64,000 nt of DNA, from NCBI RefSeq assembly GCF_021545335.1, contig NZ_CP089312.1, forward strand, positions 7,440,001 to 7,504,000, given 5' to 3'. A program made the position numbers and the translations under genes. Positions within the stretch are counted from its first letter, which is position 1; each line of letters begins with the position of its first letter. A model generated the notes under the pieces. It was not told the origin of the DNA and searched no databases. It saw only the letters and a list, made by a program, of their open reading frames with translations. This stretch comes from Streptomyces sp. GQFP (GTDB taxonomy: Bacteria; Actinomycetota; Actinomycetes; Streptomycetales; Streptomycetaceae). Shown in pieces: positions 43,269 to 51,673 of this stretch.

Positions 43269-44381
43269 CAAACCGGGCACCCACCCCGCAACCACAGGCC
43301 CCAACACCGCCAACACCAGCACATACCCCGCGATGAACGGCGACAGCCGCGCATCCAACCCCGCCCCCGCCGCCATCGTCGCCAGAATCAACGCGAACTC
43401 CCCCCGAGCCAACAACGTGCTCGAGATCACGGAAGCCCCCCGCGCCCCGAACCCGTACACCCGAGCCGCACCCACCCCCGCCAGCACATTCATCCCCAAC
43501 GTCACAGCAACCGCCGCCAACACCGGCCACACCACCACCGGCAGATCCCCAGGATCGATCGACAACCCGAACGCGAAGAAGAACATCGCCCCGAACGCGT
43601 CCCGCAACGGATGCACCAGCTTCCGTATCCGCTCCCCGGACGCCGTACTCCCCAGCATCAGCCCCACCATGAACGCCCCGATCGCGTCCGCGACCCCGAA
43701 CCACTCGGACACCCCGGCCACGAACACCGCCGCGCCCAGGAACGAGATCACCAGCAACTCGTCGTCCTCGACGGCGAACAGCCGCCCCACGACCCGCGTA
43801 CCGAACCGAGCCACGAGCGCCAGCAGCAACAGGAACCCGAAGGCCTTGCCCCCGTCGAGAACCGCAGCCCCCAGCGAATCCGCCCCGGACAACACCGGCT
43901 GCAGCGCGGCGAGATACAGCGCGAGGAAGACGTCCTCGACGACGATGATCCCGAGGATCGGCTTCGCCTCGGGACTGCCCAGCCGACCCGTGTCGACCAG
44001 CACCTTCGTGACGATGGCGGACGACGATATGCCCAGCACCCCGGCGAGGACCAACGCCTCGGAGGTGCCCCACCCGAGGGCGAATCCGAAGCCCAGGCCG
44101 GCGCCGACGTTCAGCGCGAGATACGTGCCCCCGGCCAGCGCCATCCGCCGGCCACCCGCCTTGAGGTCGTCCAGATGGAATTCGAGGCCGAGATAGAAGA
44201 GCAGCAGCACGAGCCCGAGGGCCGAGAGCATCTCCATGTCGTGCGGGTCGGAGACCAGCACGATGCCGGGGGTGTGCGGGCCGAGCAGTATCCCGGCCAG
44301 GATGAAGAGGGGGATGGTCGGCAGCCCGATCCGGCTGCCGAGCCGGGCGAGAACCGCGGCGGCGAGAAAGGCGCCGCCCAT
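43197..44381 (-). CDS. Cation:proton antiporter (CPA2/KefB type)
   Basis: A membrane antiporter of 394 residues with 12-13 segments. The start region RLGSRIGLPTIPLFILAGIL, the ISSSAIVTKVLVDTG segment and the FFFAFGLSIDP segment are typical of the CPA2 family. It exchanges Na+ or K+ for H+. There is no RCK/TrkA domain. The last 23 residues (FAPAAPTRSHPLGAAPPDPR) are encoded by repeat R1. The start is uncertain: the in-frame sequence before the ATG (GHADTLIA) looks like continuing protein, and GGAGG lies 35 bases upstream of the ATG, but no ATG, GTG or TTG is in frame there. Confidence 0.88.
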   Translation of the reverse strand: MGGAFLAAAVLARLGSRIGLPTIPLFILAGILLGPHTPGIVLVSDPHDMEMLSALGLVLLLFYLGLEFHLDDLKAGGRRMALAGGTYLALNVGAGLGFGFALGWGTSEALVLAGVLGISSSAIVTKVLVDTGRLGSPEAKPILGIIVVEDVFLALYLAALQPVLSGADSLGAAVLDGGKAFGFLLLLALVARFGTRVVGRLFAVEDDELLVISFLGAAVFVAGVSEWFGVADAIGAFMVGLMLGSTASGERIRKLVHPLRDAFGAMFFFAFGLSIDPGDLPVVVWPVLAAVAVTLGMNVLAGVGAARVYGFGARGASVISSTLLARGEFALILATMAAGAGLDARLSPFIAGYVLVLAVLGPVVAGWVPGLFAPAAPTRSHPLGAAPPDPRLSR

Positions 44382-44512
44382 GGCGATCAGAGTGTCCGCG
44401 TGTCCGATGAGCCTGCCTCCAGAGTCAAGAGAACGTCAAGAAACCGTCAATACTTACTTTACCAAACGATCCTTGACCCCCGCCGGGCCATCCACAACCC
44501 CACACTGACCGG

Positions 44513-44977
44513 ATGACGAAAAGCCCCGGGAACCCCCCAACACCCCTGACCCTGGCCGAAGTAGAGGTGAAGGCCCGAGCCGCGCACGCCGCCCAGACGG
44601 ACAAGGCGGGCCGCCCCTACGCGGAGCACCTCCAGGCCGTGGCCGAGGGCGTACGCGCGCGTGGCGGCGACGACGAGCAGATCGCGGCGGCCTGGCTGCA
44701 CGACGCCGTGGAGGACGACGCGCTCCCCGAGGGTTGACTGGAGGAAGCCGCGCTGTCCCGCCGTACGAAGGACATCGTGCTGGCCGTCACCAAGCGCGCG
44801 GGGGAGGCCCCCGAGGCGTACGCCCGGCGCATCCTCGACACCCCGGGCGCACTCCTGGTCAAGGAGGCGGACCTGGCGCACAACGCGGACCCGGCCCGCC
44901 TGGCGGTACTCGACGCCCCGACCCGCATCCGCCTGACCGAGAAATACGTCAAAATGCGCGCGCTTCTCGGTCTGTAG
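44513..44977 (+). pseudogene. HD-domain phosphohydrolase gene interrupted by in-frame TGA
   Basis: The reading frame encodes an HD-domain protein of the small SpoT/MESH1-like type, with AAHAAQTDKAGRPYAEHLQA, the HD motif AAWLHDAVEDDAL and the later ADLAHNADPARLAVL. It is split by TGA at 44735-44737 after LPEG. The same frame resumes directly with LEEAALSRRTKDIVLAVTKR and runs to a normal stop. The codon at this position fits Trp, one base from TGG. Both halves keep normal codon use, so the change is recent, a sequencing error, or the site of read-through. Divergent from the antiporter. Confidence 0.85.
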
Positions 44978-45182
44978 AGACGTAAATGTCCATCTAATTA
45001 CCCATAAAGAACATATTTCTGTGCCCTTGGTTTCTCTATGGTAATAAATCGATCTCGTGGGGCCGATGATGCGTCACCGGCCGCATAGGGTGGCCTGGTT
45101 GGTGGCACGATGGATCTGGCGGGGGTGCGAGGGAACGCATCCCTGGGCCGGTAGAGCGGACCGACCATAGGGTGTGATCAGT
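44978..45182. other. AT-rich intergenic stretch
   Basis: Bases about 44980-45060 are unusually AT-rich for this genome (CATCTAATTACCCATAAAG, GGTAATAAATCG). No gene is seen. It probably holds the promoter of the small membrane protein gene that follows, though I could not pick a convincing -35/-10 pair. Confidence 0.5.
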
Positions 45183-45377
45183 GTGGCCATTTCGTTGTCA
45201 GTGGTGCTGATGTTGGGAATCATCCTGGTGGTGCTGATTCGCGGAGGCACGATCAAGGCGGGCCCGGCGGTCGTCGCCATACTTTTCGGCTTCTTCCTCG
45301 CCTCGACCGGCATGGCCGACGACATCCAACGCTTCCTGAACTCGATAGCCGACACGATCAACGAGATCCAGTTCTGA
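45183..45377 (+). CDS. Small conserved membrane protein
   Basis: A 64-residue protein with two membrane segments (LSVVLMLGIILVVLIRGG and AGPAVVAILFGFFLASTG) and a short hydrophilic tail DDIQRFLNSIADTI. It resembles a small protein conserved in Streptomyces of unknown function. The GTG at 45183 is chosen with AGGG about 10 bases upstream; a GTG at 45174 would add three residues. It sits between the HD pseudogene and the tRNA-Gly gene and appears to be monocistronic. Confidence 0.75.
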   Translation: MAISLSVVLMLGIILVVLIRGGTIKAGPAVVAILFGFFLASTGMADDIQRFLNSIADTINEIQF

Positions 45378-45437
45378 CCGCCGTGGGGAAACGCGATCGG
45401 CCCGGTTCCAGGGGAACCGGGCCGACGGCGAAGACAG

Positions 45438-45508
45438 AGCGGGCGACGGGAATCGAACCCGCGTAGCTAGTTTGGAAGACTAGGGCTCTACCATTGAGCT
45501 ACGCCCGC
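45438..45508 (-). tRNA. tRNA-Gly (anticodon TCC)
   Basis: Read on the minus strand the acceptor GCGGGCG pairs with CGCCCGC, the D arm is GCTCAATGGTAGAGC, the anticodon loop CTTCCAA holds TCC between CTAGT and ACTAG, and the T loop is TTCGATT. CCA is not encoded. Confidence 0.96.
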
Positions 45509-45648
45509 ACGCATGCGCCGCAGGTCAGATGACCGCGGCACAGAAGGCATCGTAGCGGTTCATGGCACCTCGACGCACACCCCGTTTCCACTCTTGAAAT
45601 GCGGCAACCCCACAGCCTGTGGGCATGTACCCTACGTGTCGCACCAGA

Positions 45649-45722
45649 CGGGGTGTGGCGCAGCTTGGTAGCGCGTCCGCTTTGGGAGCGGAAGGCCGTG
45701 GGTTCAAATCCCGCCACCCCGA
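45649..45722 (+). tRNA. tRNA-Pro (anticodon TGG)
   Basis: The acceptor CGGGGTG pairs with CACCCCG, the D arm is GCGCAGCTTGGTAGCGC, the anticodon loop TTTGGGA holds TGG between TCCGC and GCGGA, and the T loop is TTCAAAT. CCA is not encoded. No integrase or attachment-site duplication is seen nearby. Confidence 0.96.
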
Positions 45723-45924
45723 CACACCTGCCGGACCACCGGCGAGATCACCTTTTGGGGCGAGTACCGCCTGCGGCTACTATGCAAGCTGCGCGCCCGT
45801 GTGTCTGCGTTGTTACGTCCCTCAAGGGCCGCGAATCCGCTGAGGCTCAGGCACGTCCGGCACGAGGACAGCAGCAGAACCCTCAGCAGAACCCCAAGAA
45901 GTCAGCCCCCAAGGAGACCGAACC

Positions 45925-47319
45925 GTGAAGAGCGCCGTGGAGACCCTGAACCCGACCCGGGTTCGGCTCAGCATCGAGGTGCCCTTCGAGGAGCTCAAGG
46001 ACAGCCTCGACGCGGCGTACAAGAAGATCAACCAGCAGGTCACGGTGAAGGGCTTCCGGAAGGGCAAGATCCCGGCGCGCGTCATCGACCAGCGGTTCGG
46101 CCGCGGTGCGGTGCTGGAGGAGGCCGTCAACGACGCGCTTCCGAAGTTCTACACCGAGGCGGTCAACAACTCCGAGCTCAACGTGCTCGGCCAGCCCGAG
46201 GTCGACATCACGGAGCTGAAGGACGGCGAGACGCTGAACTTCACCGCCGAGGTCGACGTCCGCCCGGCCATCGAGATCCCGGACTACTCCGGCATCGAGG
46301 TCGAGGTCGACGCGATCGAGGTCACCGAGGAGGACATCGACAAGTCGGTCGAGCAGCTCCGTGAGCGCTTCGCCTCCACCTCCCCGGTCGAGCGGGCCGC
46401 CGAGGACGGCGACGTCGTGACGCTGGACCTGGAGGCCAAGGTCGACGGCGAGGTGCTGGAGGACGGCGTCGCGAGCGGCGTCTCCTACACCATCGGCTCC
46501 GGCGAGCTGCTGGACGGCGTCGACGCCGCGGTGACGGGCGTTGAGGCCGGTGGCGAGGCCACCTTCACCTCCGAGCTGAAGGGTGGCTCGGCGGCCGGCA
46601 AGGAGGCCGAGGTCACCGTCAAGGTCACCCAGGTCGCCGCCCGCGAACTCCCGGACCTGGACGACGAGTTCGCCCAGCTCGCCTCCGAGTTCGACACCCT
46701 GGAGGAGCTGCGCGCGGACAGCCGCAAGCGCCTCGAGAACATGAAGCAGTACGACCAGGCCACGCAGGCCCAGGAGCGAGTCCTGGAGAAGCTGCTCGAG
46801 CTCGTCGAGGTGCCCGTCCCCGAGAAGCTCCTCGAGGACGAGATCAACACCCGCAAGCACAACCTGGAGCACCACCAGCTCGGCCAGATGGGCCTCGACC
46901 TCGAGAAGTACCTCGAGATCCAGGGCAAGACGGCCGAGGAGTTCGACACCGAGACCAAGGAAGCCGCGGTCAAGGGCATCAAGACCCAGTTCGTCCTCGA
47001 CGAGCTGGTCAACAAGGAGAAGCTGAACGTCAACCAGGAGGAGCTCACCGAGCACCTCATGCGGCGCGCGGCCTCCTCCGGCATGTCCCCCGACCAGTTC
47101 GCCCAGGCGGTCGTCGAGGGCGGCCAGGTCCCGATGCTGGTCGGCGAGGTAGCCCGCGGCAAGGCCCTCGCGGTCGTGGTCGAGGCCGCCACGGTCAAGG
47201 ACACCAACGGCGAGATCATCGACCTCGACGACGAGGAAGAGGACGAGACCACGGAGACGGCCGAGGCCGCCACCGAGGAGACCCCGGCCGAGTCCACCGA
47301 GGACAAGCCCGAGGCCTGA
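45925..47319 (+). CDS. tig: Trigger factor
   Basis: A 464-residue ribosome-associated chaperone and peptidyl-prolyl isomerase. The ribosome-binding signature is GFRKGKIPARVIDQRFG (near residues 43-60). The FKBP-like domain lies near 160-245 (GDVVTLDLEAKVDGE ... GGEATFTSELKGG). The C-terminal helical arms follow and the protein ends in an acidic Glu/Thr tail (EEEDETTETAEAATEET). Length and order are normal. It precedes the clpP1-clpP2-clpX genes, as in many bacteria, but is separated by a strong terminator. Confidence 0.97.
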   Translation: MKSAVETLNPTRVRLSIEVPFEELKDSLDAAYKKINQQVTVKGFRKGKIPARVIDQRFGRGAVLEEAVNDALPKFYTEAVNNSELNVLGQPEVDITELKDGETLNFTAEVDVRPAIEIPDYSGIEVEVDAIEVTEEDIDKSVEQLRERFASTSPVERAAEDGDVVTLDLEAKVDGEVLEDGVASGVSYTIGSGELLDGVDAAVTGVEAGGEATFTSELKGGSAAGKEAEVTVKVTQVAARELPDLDDEFAQLASEFDTLEELRADSRKRLENMKQYDQATQAQERVLEKLLELVEVPVPEKLLEDEINTRKHNLEHHQLGQMGLDLEKYLEIQGKTAEEFDTETKEAAVKGIKTQFVLDELVNKEKLNVNQEELTEHLMRRAASSGMSPDQFAQAVVEGGQVPMLVGEVARGKALAVVVEAATVKDTNGEIIDLDDEEEDETTETAEAATEETPAESTEDKPEA

Positions 47320-47346
47320 CACCAACGGCACCTCTGACAGACGCAC

Positions 47347-47385
47347 GACAGGCCCCCGGGAACAACTTGTTCCCGGGGGCCTGTC
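47347..47385 (+). terminator. Terminator of tig
   Basis: Near-perfect palindrome GACAGGCCCCCGGGAACAA / TTGTTCCCGGGGGCCTGTC around a single C, a 19-bp arm, 27 bp after the tig stop. Confidence 0.88.
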
Positions 47386-47443
47386 GCGCCCCTGAGGGCA
47401 TGCGGGGCTGTCCGTCATCCGCGCCCGCAGGGACGCGCCCCAA

Positions 47444-47465
47444 AGGGGCGCGGGGAACTGCGCGA
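47444..47465 (+). repeat. Short dispersed repeat R2, copy 2
   Basis: Identical over 22 bp to the complement of 39503-39524 (GCGCGGGGAACTGCGCGA within it). Confidence 0.85.
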
Positions 47466-47589
47466 GAAGCCCCACGGGCCGGCACTCGCCCACCCCCGGC
47501 GGAGCCACGGCGAGAAGCACCCGGGGCCCGGGGCGGGAGCCCCGTGAGGCCGGCCCACTCACCGGTGCCCAAACACCAAGGCCCACCTG

Positions 47590-47603
47590 CGCTCACAGCG
47601 AAC
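47590..47603 (-). promoter_or_regulatory. Putative ClgR operator of clpP1
   Basis: The minus strand reads GTTCGCTGTGAGCG, fitting the Streptomyces ClgR motif GTTCGC-N5-GCG exactly. It lies about 156 bp before clpP1, a known ClgR target. Confidence 0.65.
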
Positions 47604-47758
47604 AGTTCCATTCCCGGGATTCCCCGGAGGGACCCGCGCGTTAGGGTCCATGAGTACGAGGGCAGGGGAGTCCCCGAATAACCGCCGGACGGCCCCACGC
47701 CCCGGCAGAACACGTGAGACGGCCCGGCGCCGTCGTAAGACGAGCAGGTGGATACGAC

Positions 47759-48388
47759 GTGACGAATCTGATGCCTTCCGCCGCCGGCGAGCCTTCCATC
47801 GGCGGTGGCCTCGGCGACCAGGTCTACAACCGGCTGCTCAACGAGCGGATCATCTTCCTCGGCCAGCCGGTCGACGACGACATCGCGAACAAGATCACCG
47901 CGCAGCTGCTGCTCCTCGCCGCCGCTGACCCGGACAAGGACATCAACCTCTACATCAACAGCCCCGGCGGCTCGATCACGGCCGGCATGGCGATCTACGA
48001 CACCATGCAGTTCATCAAGAACGACGTGATGACGATCGCCATGGGCCTCGCGGCCTCCATGGGCCAGTTCCTGCTCAGCGCGGGTACGCCCGGCAAGCGC
48101 TTCGCGCTGCCGAACGCCGAGATCCTGATCCACCAGCCCTCCGCCGGCCTCGCCGGTTCGGCGTCGGACATCAAGATCCACGCCGAGCGGCTGCTGCACA
48201 CCAAGAAGCGCATGGCCGAGCTGACGGCACAGCACACCGGCCAGACCGTCGAGCAGGTCACCCGGGACTCGGACCGCGACCGCTGGTTCGACCCCGAGGA
48301 GGCCAAGGCGTACGGCCTCATCGACGACGTCATCGCCACGGCCGCAGGCATCCCGGGCGGCGGCGGCACCGGGGGTGCGGGCTCGTAA
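47759..48388 (+). CDS. clpP1: ATP-dependent Clp protease proteolytic subunit 1
   Basis: A 209-residue serine protease subunit that, with ClpP2, forms the chamber fed by ClpX or ClpC. The catalytic Ser is in GLAASMGQFLLSAG (near residue 100) and the His in ILIHQPSAG. INSPGGSITAG and the RDRWFDPEEAKAYGLID end block are typical. The GTG at 47759 follows AGGTGG; an internal ATG (47771) is also in frame. In Streptomyces the first clpP operon is activated by ClgR, consistent with the operator upstream. clpP2 starts 50 bp later. Confidence 0.95.
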   Translation: MTNLMPSAAGEPSIGGGLGDQVYNRLLNERIIFLGQPVDDDIANKITAQLLLLAAADPDKDINLYINSPGGSITAGMAIYDTMQFIKNDVMTIAMGLAASMGQFLLSAGTPGKRFALPNAEILIHQPSAGLAGSASDIKIHAERLLHTKKRMAELTAQHTGQTVEQVTRDSDRDRWFDPEEAKAYGLIDDVIATAAGIPGGGGTGGAGS

Positions 48389-48438
48389 GCGCCCTCACCG
48401 CCCTCCAGCCCCCGCCTCAGCCCCTTTCAGGAGACATC

Positions 48439-49137
48439 GTGAACGACTTCCCCGGCAGCGGCCTCTACGACCGTACGAGGGCGGCACAGGCCGCCCAGGC
48501 GCAGTACACCGGCCCCAGCGCCGAGTCCCGCTACGTCATCCCGCGCTTCGTCGAGCGCACCTCGCAGGGCGTGCGTGAGTACGACCCGTACGCGAAGCTC
48601 TTCGAGGAGCGCGTGATCTTCCTCGGTGTGCAGATCGACGACGCCTCCGCCAACGACGTCATGGCACAGCTGCTGTGCCTGGAGTCGATGGACCCCGACC
48701 GGGACATCTCGGTCTACATCAACAGCCCCGGTGGCTCGTTCACGGCCCTCACGGCCATCTACGACACGATGCAGTTCGTGAAGCCGGACGTCCAGACGGT
48801 CTGCATGGGCCAGGCGGCCTCCGCCGCCGCGATCCTCCTCGCGGCCGGTACGCCGGGCAAGCGCATGGCGCTGCCCAACGCGCGCGTGCTGATCCACCAG
48901 CCGTACAGCGAGACCGGCCGTGGCCAGGTCTCCGACCTGGAGATCGCGGCCAACGAGATCCTCCGGATGCGTGCCCAGCTGGAGGACATGCTGGCCAGGC
49001 ACTCCACCACGCCGATCGAGAAGATCCGCGAGGACATCGAGCGCGACAAGATCCTCACGGCCGAGGACGCGCTGTCGTACGGCCTGATCGACCAGATCAT
49101 CTCCACCCGGAAGATGAACAACGCCAGCGTCCGCTGA
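48439..49137 (+). CDS. clpP2: ATP-dependent Clp protease proteolytic subunit 2
   Basis: A 232-residue ClpP paralogue with a longer N-terminus (about 55 residues before FEERVIFLG). The catalytic Ser lies in GQAASAAAILLAAG (near 128) and His in VLIHQPYSETG. IEKIREDIERDKILTAEDAL is the handle/C-terminal block. AGGAGA precedes the GTG. Co-transcribed with clpP1; actinobacterial ClpP1 and ClpP2 make a mixed tetradecamer. Confidence 0.95.
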   Translation: MNDFPGSGLYDRTRAAQAAQAQYTGPSAESRYVIPRFVERTSQGVREYDPYAKLFEERVIFLGVQIDDASANDVMAQLLCLESMDPDRDISVYINSPGGSFTALTAIYDTMQFVKPDVQTVCMGQAASAAAILLAAGTPGKRMALPNARVLIHQPYSETGRGQVSDLEIAANEILRMRAQLEDMLARHSTTPIEKIREDIERDKILTAEDALSYGLIDQIISTRKMNNASVR

Positions 49138-49184
49138 CGTACTGGTAGGCGTACTGGTAGACGCGGAAGCTGTATCGTCTGCCG

Positions 49185-49236
49185 CCCCTTGGCACGGTTT
49201 GACTCGGAGCACGTCAAAGTGAACCGCGCCAAGGGG
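49185..49236 (+). terminator. Hairpin between clpP2 and clpX
   Basis: CCCCTTGGCACGGTT pairs with AACCGCGCCAAGGGG (one mismatch), extended by TGAC/GTCA inside. It lies 48 bp after clpP2 and about 97 bp before clpX. It can end the clpP1P2 transcript or attenuate into clpX. Confidence 0.65.
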
Positions 49237-49332
49237 GGCCCGAACGGGGGGCCCGGCAAGGTACCGTCGGACATAAGGCAGCACCAGGAGCCGCTGGACC
49301 TAGGCGTCTCCCAGGCGAAGGGGAAGCACACC

Positions 49333-50619
49333 GTGGCACGCATCGGTGACGGCGGCGATCTGCTCAAGTGCTCGTTCTGTGGCAAGAGCCAGAAGCAGGT
49401 CAAGAAGCTCATCGCAGGCCCCGGTGTGTACATCTGCGACGAGTGCATCGATCTCTGCAACGAGATCATCGAGGAAGAGCTTGCCGAGACGAGCGAGGTC
49501 AGGTGGGAGGAACTCCCCAAGCCCCGCGAGATCTACGAGTTCCTCGAGGGGTACGTAGTCGGTCAGGAGTCGGCCAAGAAGGCCCTGTCCGTCGCGGTGT
49601 ACAACCACTACAAGCGGGTCCAGGCCGGTGAGAACGGCGGCGGTCAAAGCCGCGACGACGCCATCGAGTTGGCGAAGTCCAACATCCTCCTGCTGGGCCC
49701 CACGGGCTCCGGCAAGACCCTCCTCGCGCAGACCCTGGCGCGCATGCTCAACGTCCCGTTCGCCATCGCCGACGCGACGGCGCTGACGGAGGCCGGGTAT
49801 GTCGGCGAGGACGTAGAGAACATCCTGTTGAAGCTGATCCAGGCGGCGGACTACGACGTCAAGAAGGCCGAAACCGGAATCATCTACATCGACGAGATCG
49901 ACAAGGTCGCGCGGAAGAGTGAAAACCCGTCGATCACGCGTGACGTGTCCGGCGAGGGCGTCCAGCAGGCCCTGCTGAAGATCCTCGAAGGCACGACGGC
50001 CTCGGTCCCGCCGCAGGGCGGACGCAAGCACCCGCACCAGGAGTTCATCCAGATCGACACGACGAACGTCCTGTTCATCGTGGGCGGCGCCTTCGCGGGC
50101 CTGGAGAAGCTCATCGAGTCGAGGGCGGGTGCCAAGGGCATCGGCTTCGGCGCGACGATCCGCTCCAAGCGCGAGATGGAGAACAAGGACCAGTTCGAGG
50201 CGGTCATGCCCGAGGACCTGGTGAAGTTCGGGATGATCCCGGAGTTCATCGGCCGCCTCCCCGTGATCACCTCGGTCCACAACCTGGACCGCAAGGCGCT
50301 CCTCCAGATCCTGGTCGAGCCGCGCAACGCCCTCGTCAAGCAGTACCAGCGCCTCTTCGAACTCGACGGTGTGGAGCTGGACTTCGAGCGCGAGGCCCTT
50401 GAGGCCATCGCCGACCAGGCGATCCTGCGCCAGACCGGCGCACGCGGTCTGCGCGCCATCATGGAAGAGGTCCTCCAGGCGGTGATGTACGAGGTCCCGT
50501 CCCGCAAGGACGTGGCCCGCGTCGTCATCACGGCGGACGTCGTCCTGTCGAACGTGAACCCGACCCTGATCCCGAGGGACGCGCGCGGGCGCGGCCCGGG
50601 CGAGCAGAAGACGGCGTAA
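49333..50619 (+). CDS. clpX: Clp protease ATP-binding unfoldase ClpX
   Basis: A 428-residue AAA+ unfoldase that delivers substrates to ClpP. The N-terminal zinc-binding domain has CSFCGKS and CDECIDLC. Walker A is GPTGSGKT (near residue 122), Walker B is IIYIDEIDK, and the ClpP-binding loop is the IGF of KGIGFGATI. RLPVITSVHNLDRKALLQIL and the sensor-2 RQTGARGLRAIMEE are present. The GTG is chosen with AAGGGGAAG upstream and because the zinc domain begins there. Confidence 0.96.
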   Translation: MARIGDGGDLLKCSFCGKSQKQVKKLIAGPGVYICDECIDLCNEIIEEELAETSEVRWEELPKPREIYEFLEGYVVGQESAKKALSVAVYNHYKRVQAGENGGGQSRDDAIELAKSNILLLGPTGSGKTLLAQTLARMLNVPFAIADATALTEAGYVGEDVENILLKLIQAADYDVKKAETGIIYIDEIDKVARKSENPSITRDVSGEGVQQALLKILEGTTASVPPQGGRKHPHQEFIQIDTTNVLFIVGGAFAGLEKLIESRAGAKGIGFGATIRSKREMENKDQFEAVMPEDLVKFGMIPEFIGRLPVITSVHNLDRKALLQILVEPRNALVKQYQRLFELDGVELDFEREALEAIADQAILRQTGARGLRAIMEEVLQAVMYEVPSRKDVARVVITADVVLSNVNPTLIPRDARGRGPGEQKTA

Positions 50620-50641
50620 CGGCGGCGCAGGGCAAAGGAAT

Positions 50642-50681
50642 TGCGGAGGGGCCCCGGTCAACAGACCGGGGCCCCTCCGCA
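50642..50681. terminator. Bidirectional terminator after clpX
   Basis: Perfect 18-bp stem TGCGGAGGGGCCCCGGTC / GACCGGGGCCCCTCCGCA with loop AACA, between convergent genes. Confidence 0.88.
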
Positions 50682-50692
50682 GTTGATGTGTG

Positions 50693-51673
50693 TCAGGCCT
50701 TGACGCGCACGTCCGCGCGCAGCTTGGCGGCGAGTTCGGCCGCCTCCTCCATCGTGGTGGCCTTGCCCGAGGCCAGGGACGCGAGGTCGTACGTCAGGAC
50801 GTAGCTGAGCGTGCTGTGGTCGCCCCAGATACAGAACGGCATCTTCGTCGTCGTGCCGGACTCGGTGCTCTCGATCTGCTGGCACTTCATGATGCCGTTG
50901 TCGAAGCCGGCCGGCGTGAACTCCTGCGGGCTGCCGACGAGTTTGCCGTCGTCGGAGGACGAACTCTTCGCCGACTCCGACTTCATCTGGGCGAACATCG
51001 CGTCGACGACCTTCTCCGGGTCGTCGATCGTGCCGTACACACCGGCGAACATCAGGGTCTTGGCGGTGAGGCTCTCGCCCGAGGCGTACACGCCGCTGAC
51101 GTCCTTGGGGTTCTGGACCCCCCAGGACTCGGCGTCCTTGATCTCGTCCTCGGTCAGCGCGTCGGCCGCGGAGTCCCCGCTCTTCTTGTACTCGCCGTCG
51201 AGCACGGTCGCCGGCGCCGTCAGCTTGTGCGCCCCGTCGTCGGCGATGTCGGAGCCACTGCCCGAGCCACTGCCACCGCCGAGCACGAAGTACGCCCCCA
51301 CGGCGATGGCGGCCACGACGGCCACCGACCCGAGGACGATCGCCGTCGTCTTCTTCTTGCCCCCACCCGGCGCCGGCGGCTGCGGAACCCCGTACGGGGC
51401 CTGGCCGTACGGCGGCTGCTGGCCGTAGGCGGGCTGCTGACCGTACGGGTTCGGGGCACCCTGCGGGCCGGGCTGCTGCGGATAGCCGTAACCGGGCTGC
51501 GTGGGCGGGGGCGGAGCCTGCTGGGGGTAGCCGTAGCCGGGCTGCGGAGCCGCCGGAGGGGCCTGAGGTGCTTGGGGCGGCTGGCCGTACGGACCCGGCT
51601 GGGCGGCCGGCTGCCCGTACGGGCCGGGCTGCTGGGGTGGTCCGCCGTACGGGCCCGGCTGGTTGTAGCTCAT
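50693..51673 (-). CDS. Membrane protein with Pro/Gln/Tyr-rich N-terminus
   Basis: A 326-residue protein. The first 105 residues are low-complexity (repeats of PGPYG, PGYGYPQQ and YGQQP), cytoplasmic. One membrane segment follows (KKTTAIVLGSVAVVAAIAVG). The remaining 190 residues lie outside and contain two cysteines (MKCQQIES, PFCIWGDHST) and end at an AEELAAKLRADVRVKA helix. This layout is frequent among Streptomyces surface proteins; I do not recognise a function. GGAGGGG precedes the ATG at 51673. Confidence 0.8.
   Translation of the reverse strand: MSYNQPGPYGGPPQQPGPYGQPAAQPGPYGQPPQAPQAPPAAPQPGYGYPQQAPPPPTQPGYGYPQQPGPQGAPNPYGQQPAYGQQPPYGQAPYGVPQPPAPGGGKKKTTAIVLGSVAVVAAIAVGAYFVLGGGSGSGSGSDIADDGAHKLTAPATVLDGEYKKSGDSAADALTEDEIKDAESWGVQNPKDVSGVYASGESLTAKTLMFAGVYGTIDDPEKVVDAMFAQMKSESAKSSSSDDGKLVGSPQEFTPAGFDNGIMKCQQIESTESGTTTKMPFCIWGDHSTLSYVLTYDLASLASGKATTMEEAAELAAKLRADVRVKA

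Larger units (their letters stand above)
47386..47758. other. tig-clpP1 intergenic region
   Basis: About 370 bp without a gene. The left part carries GC-rich repeat material including R2 and short hairpins (GCGCCCCAAAGGGGCGC at 47435-47451). The right part from about 47580 holds a ClgR-type site and the clpP1 promoter and leader. Confidence 0.6.

Noticed and set aside
44735..44737. TGA as selenocysteine or programmed recoding in the HD gene
   Set aside because: No catalytic Cys is expected at this position, the codon fits Trp, and no SECIS-like hairpin was recognised directly after it. A nonsense change is simpler.
45438..45722. Integration site of a mobile element at the tRNA genes
   Set aside because: No integrase, no duplicated tRNA 3' end and normal housekeeping genes on both sides.
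49189..49332. N-terminal extension of ClpX from an upstream TTG
   Set aside because: It runs through the intergenic hairpin. The conserved zinc domain and a ribosome-binding site support the GTG at 49333.
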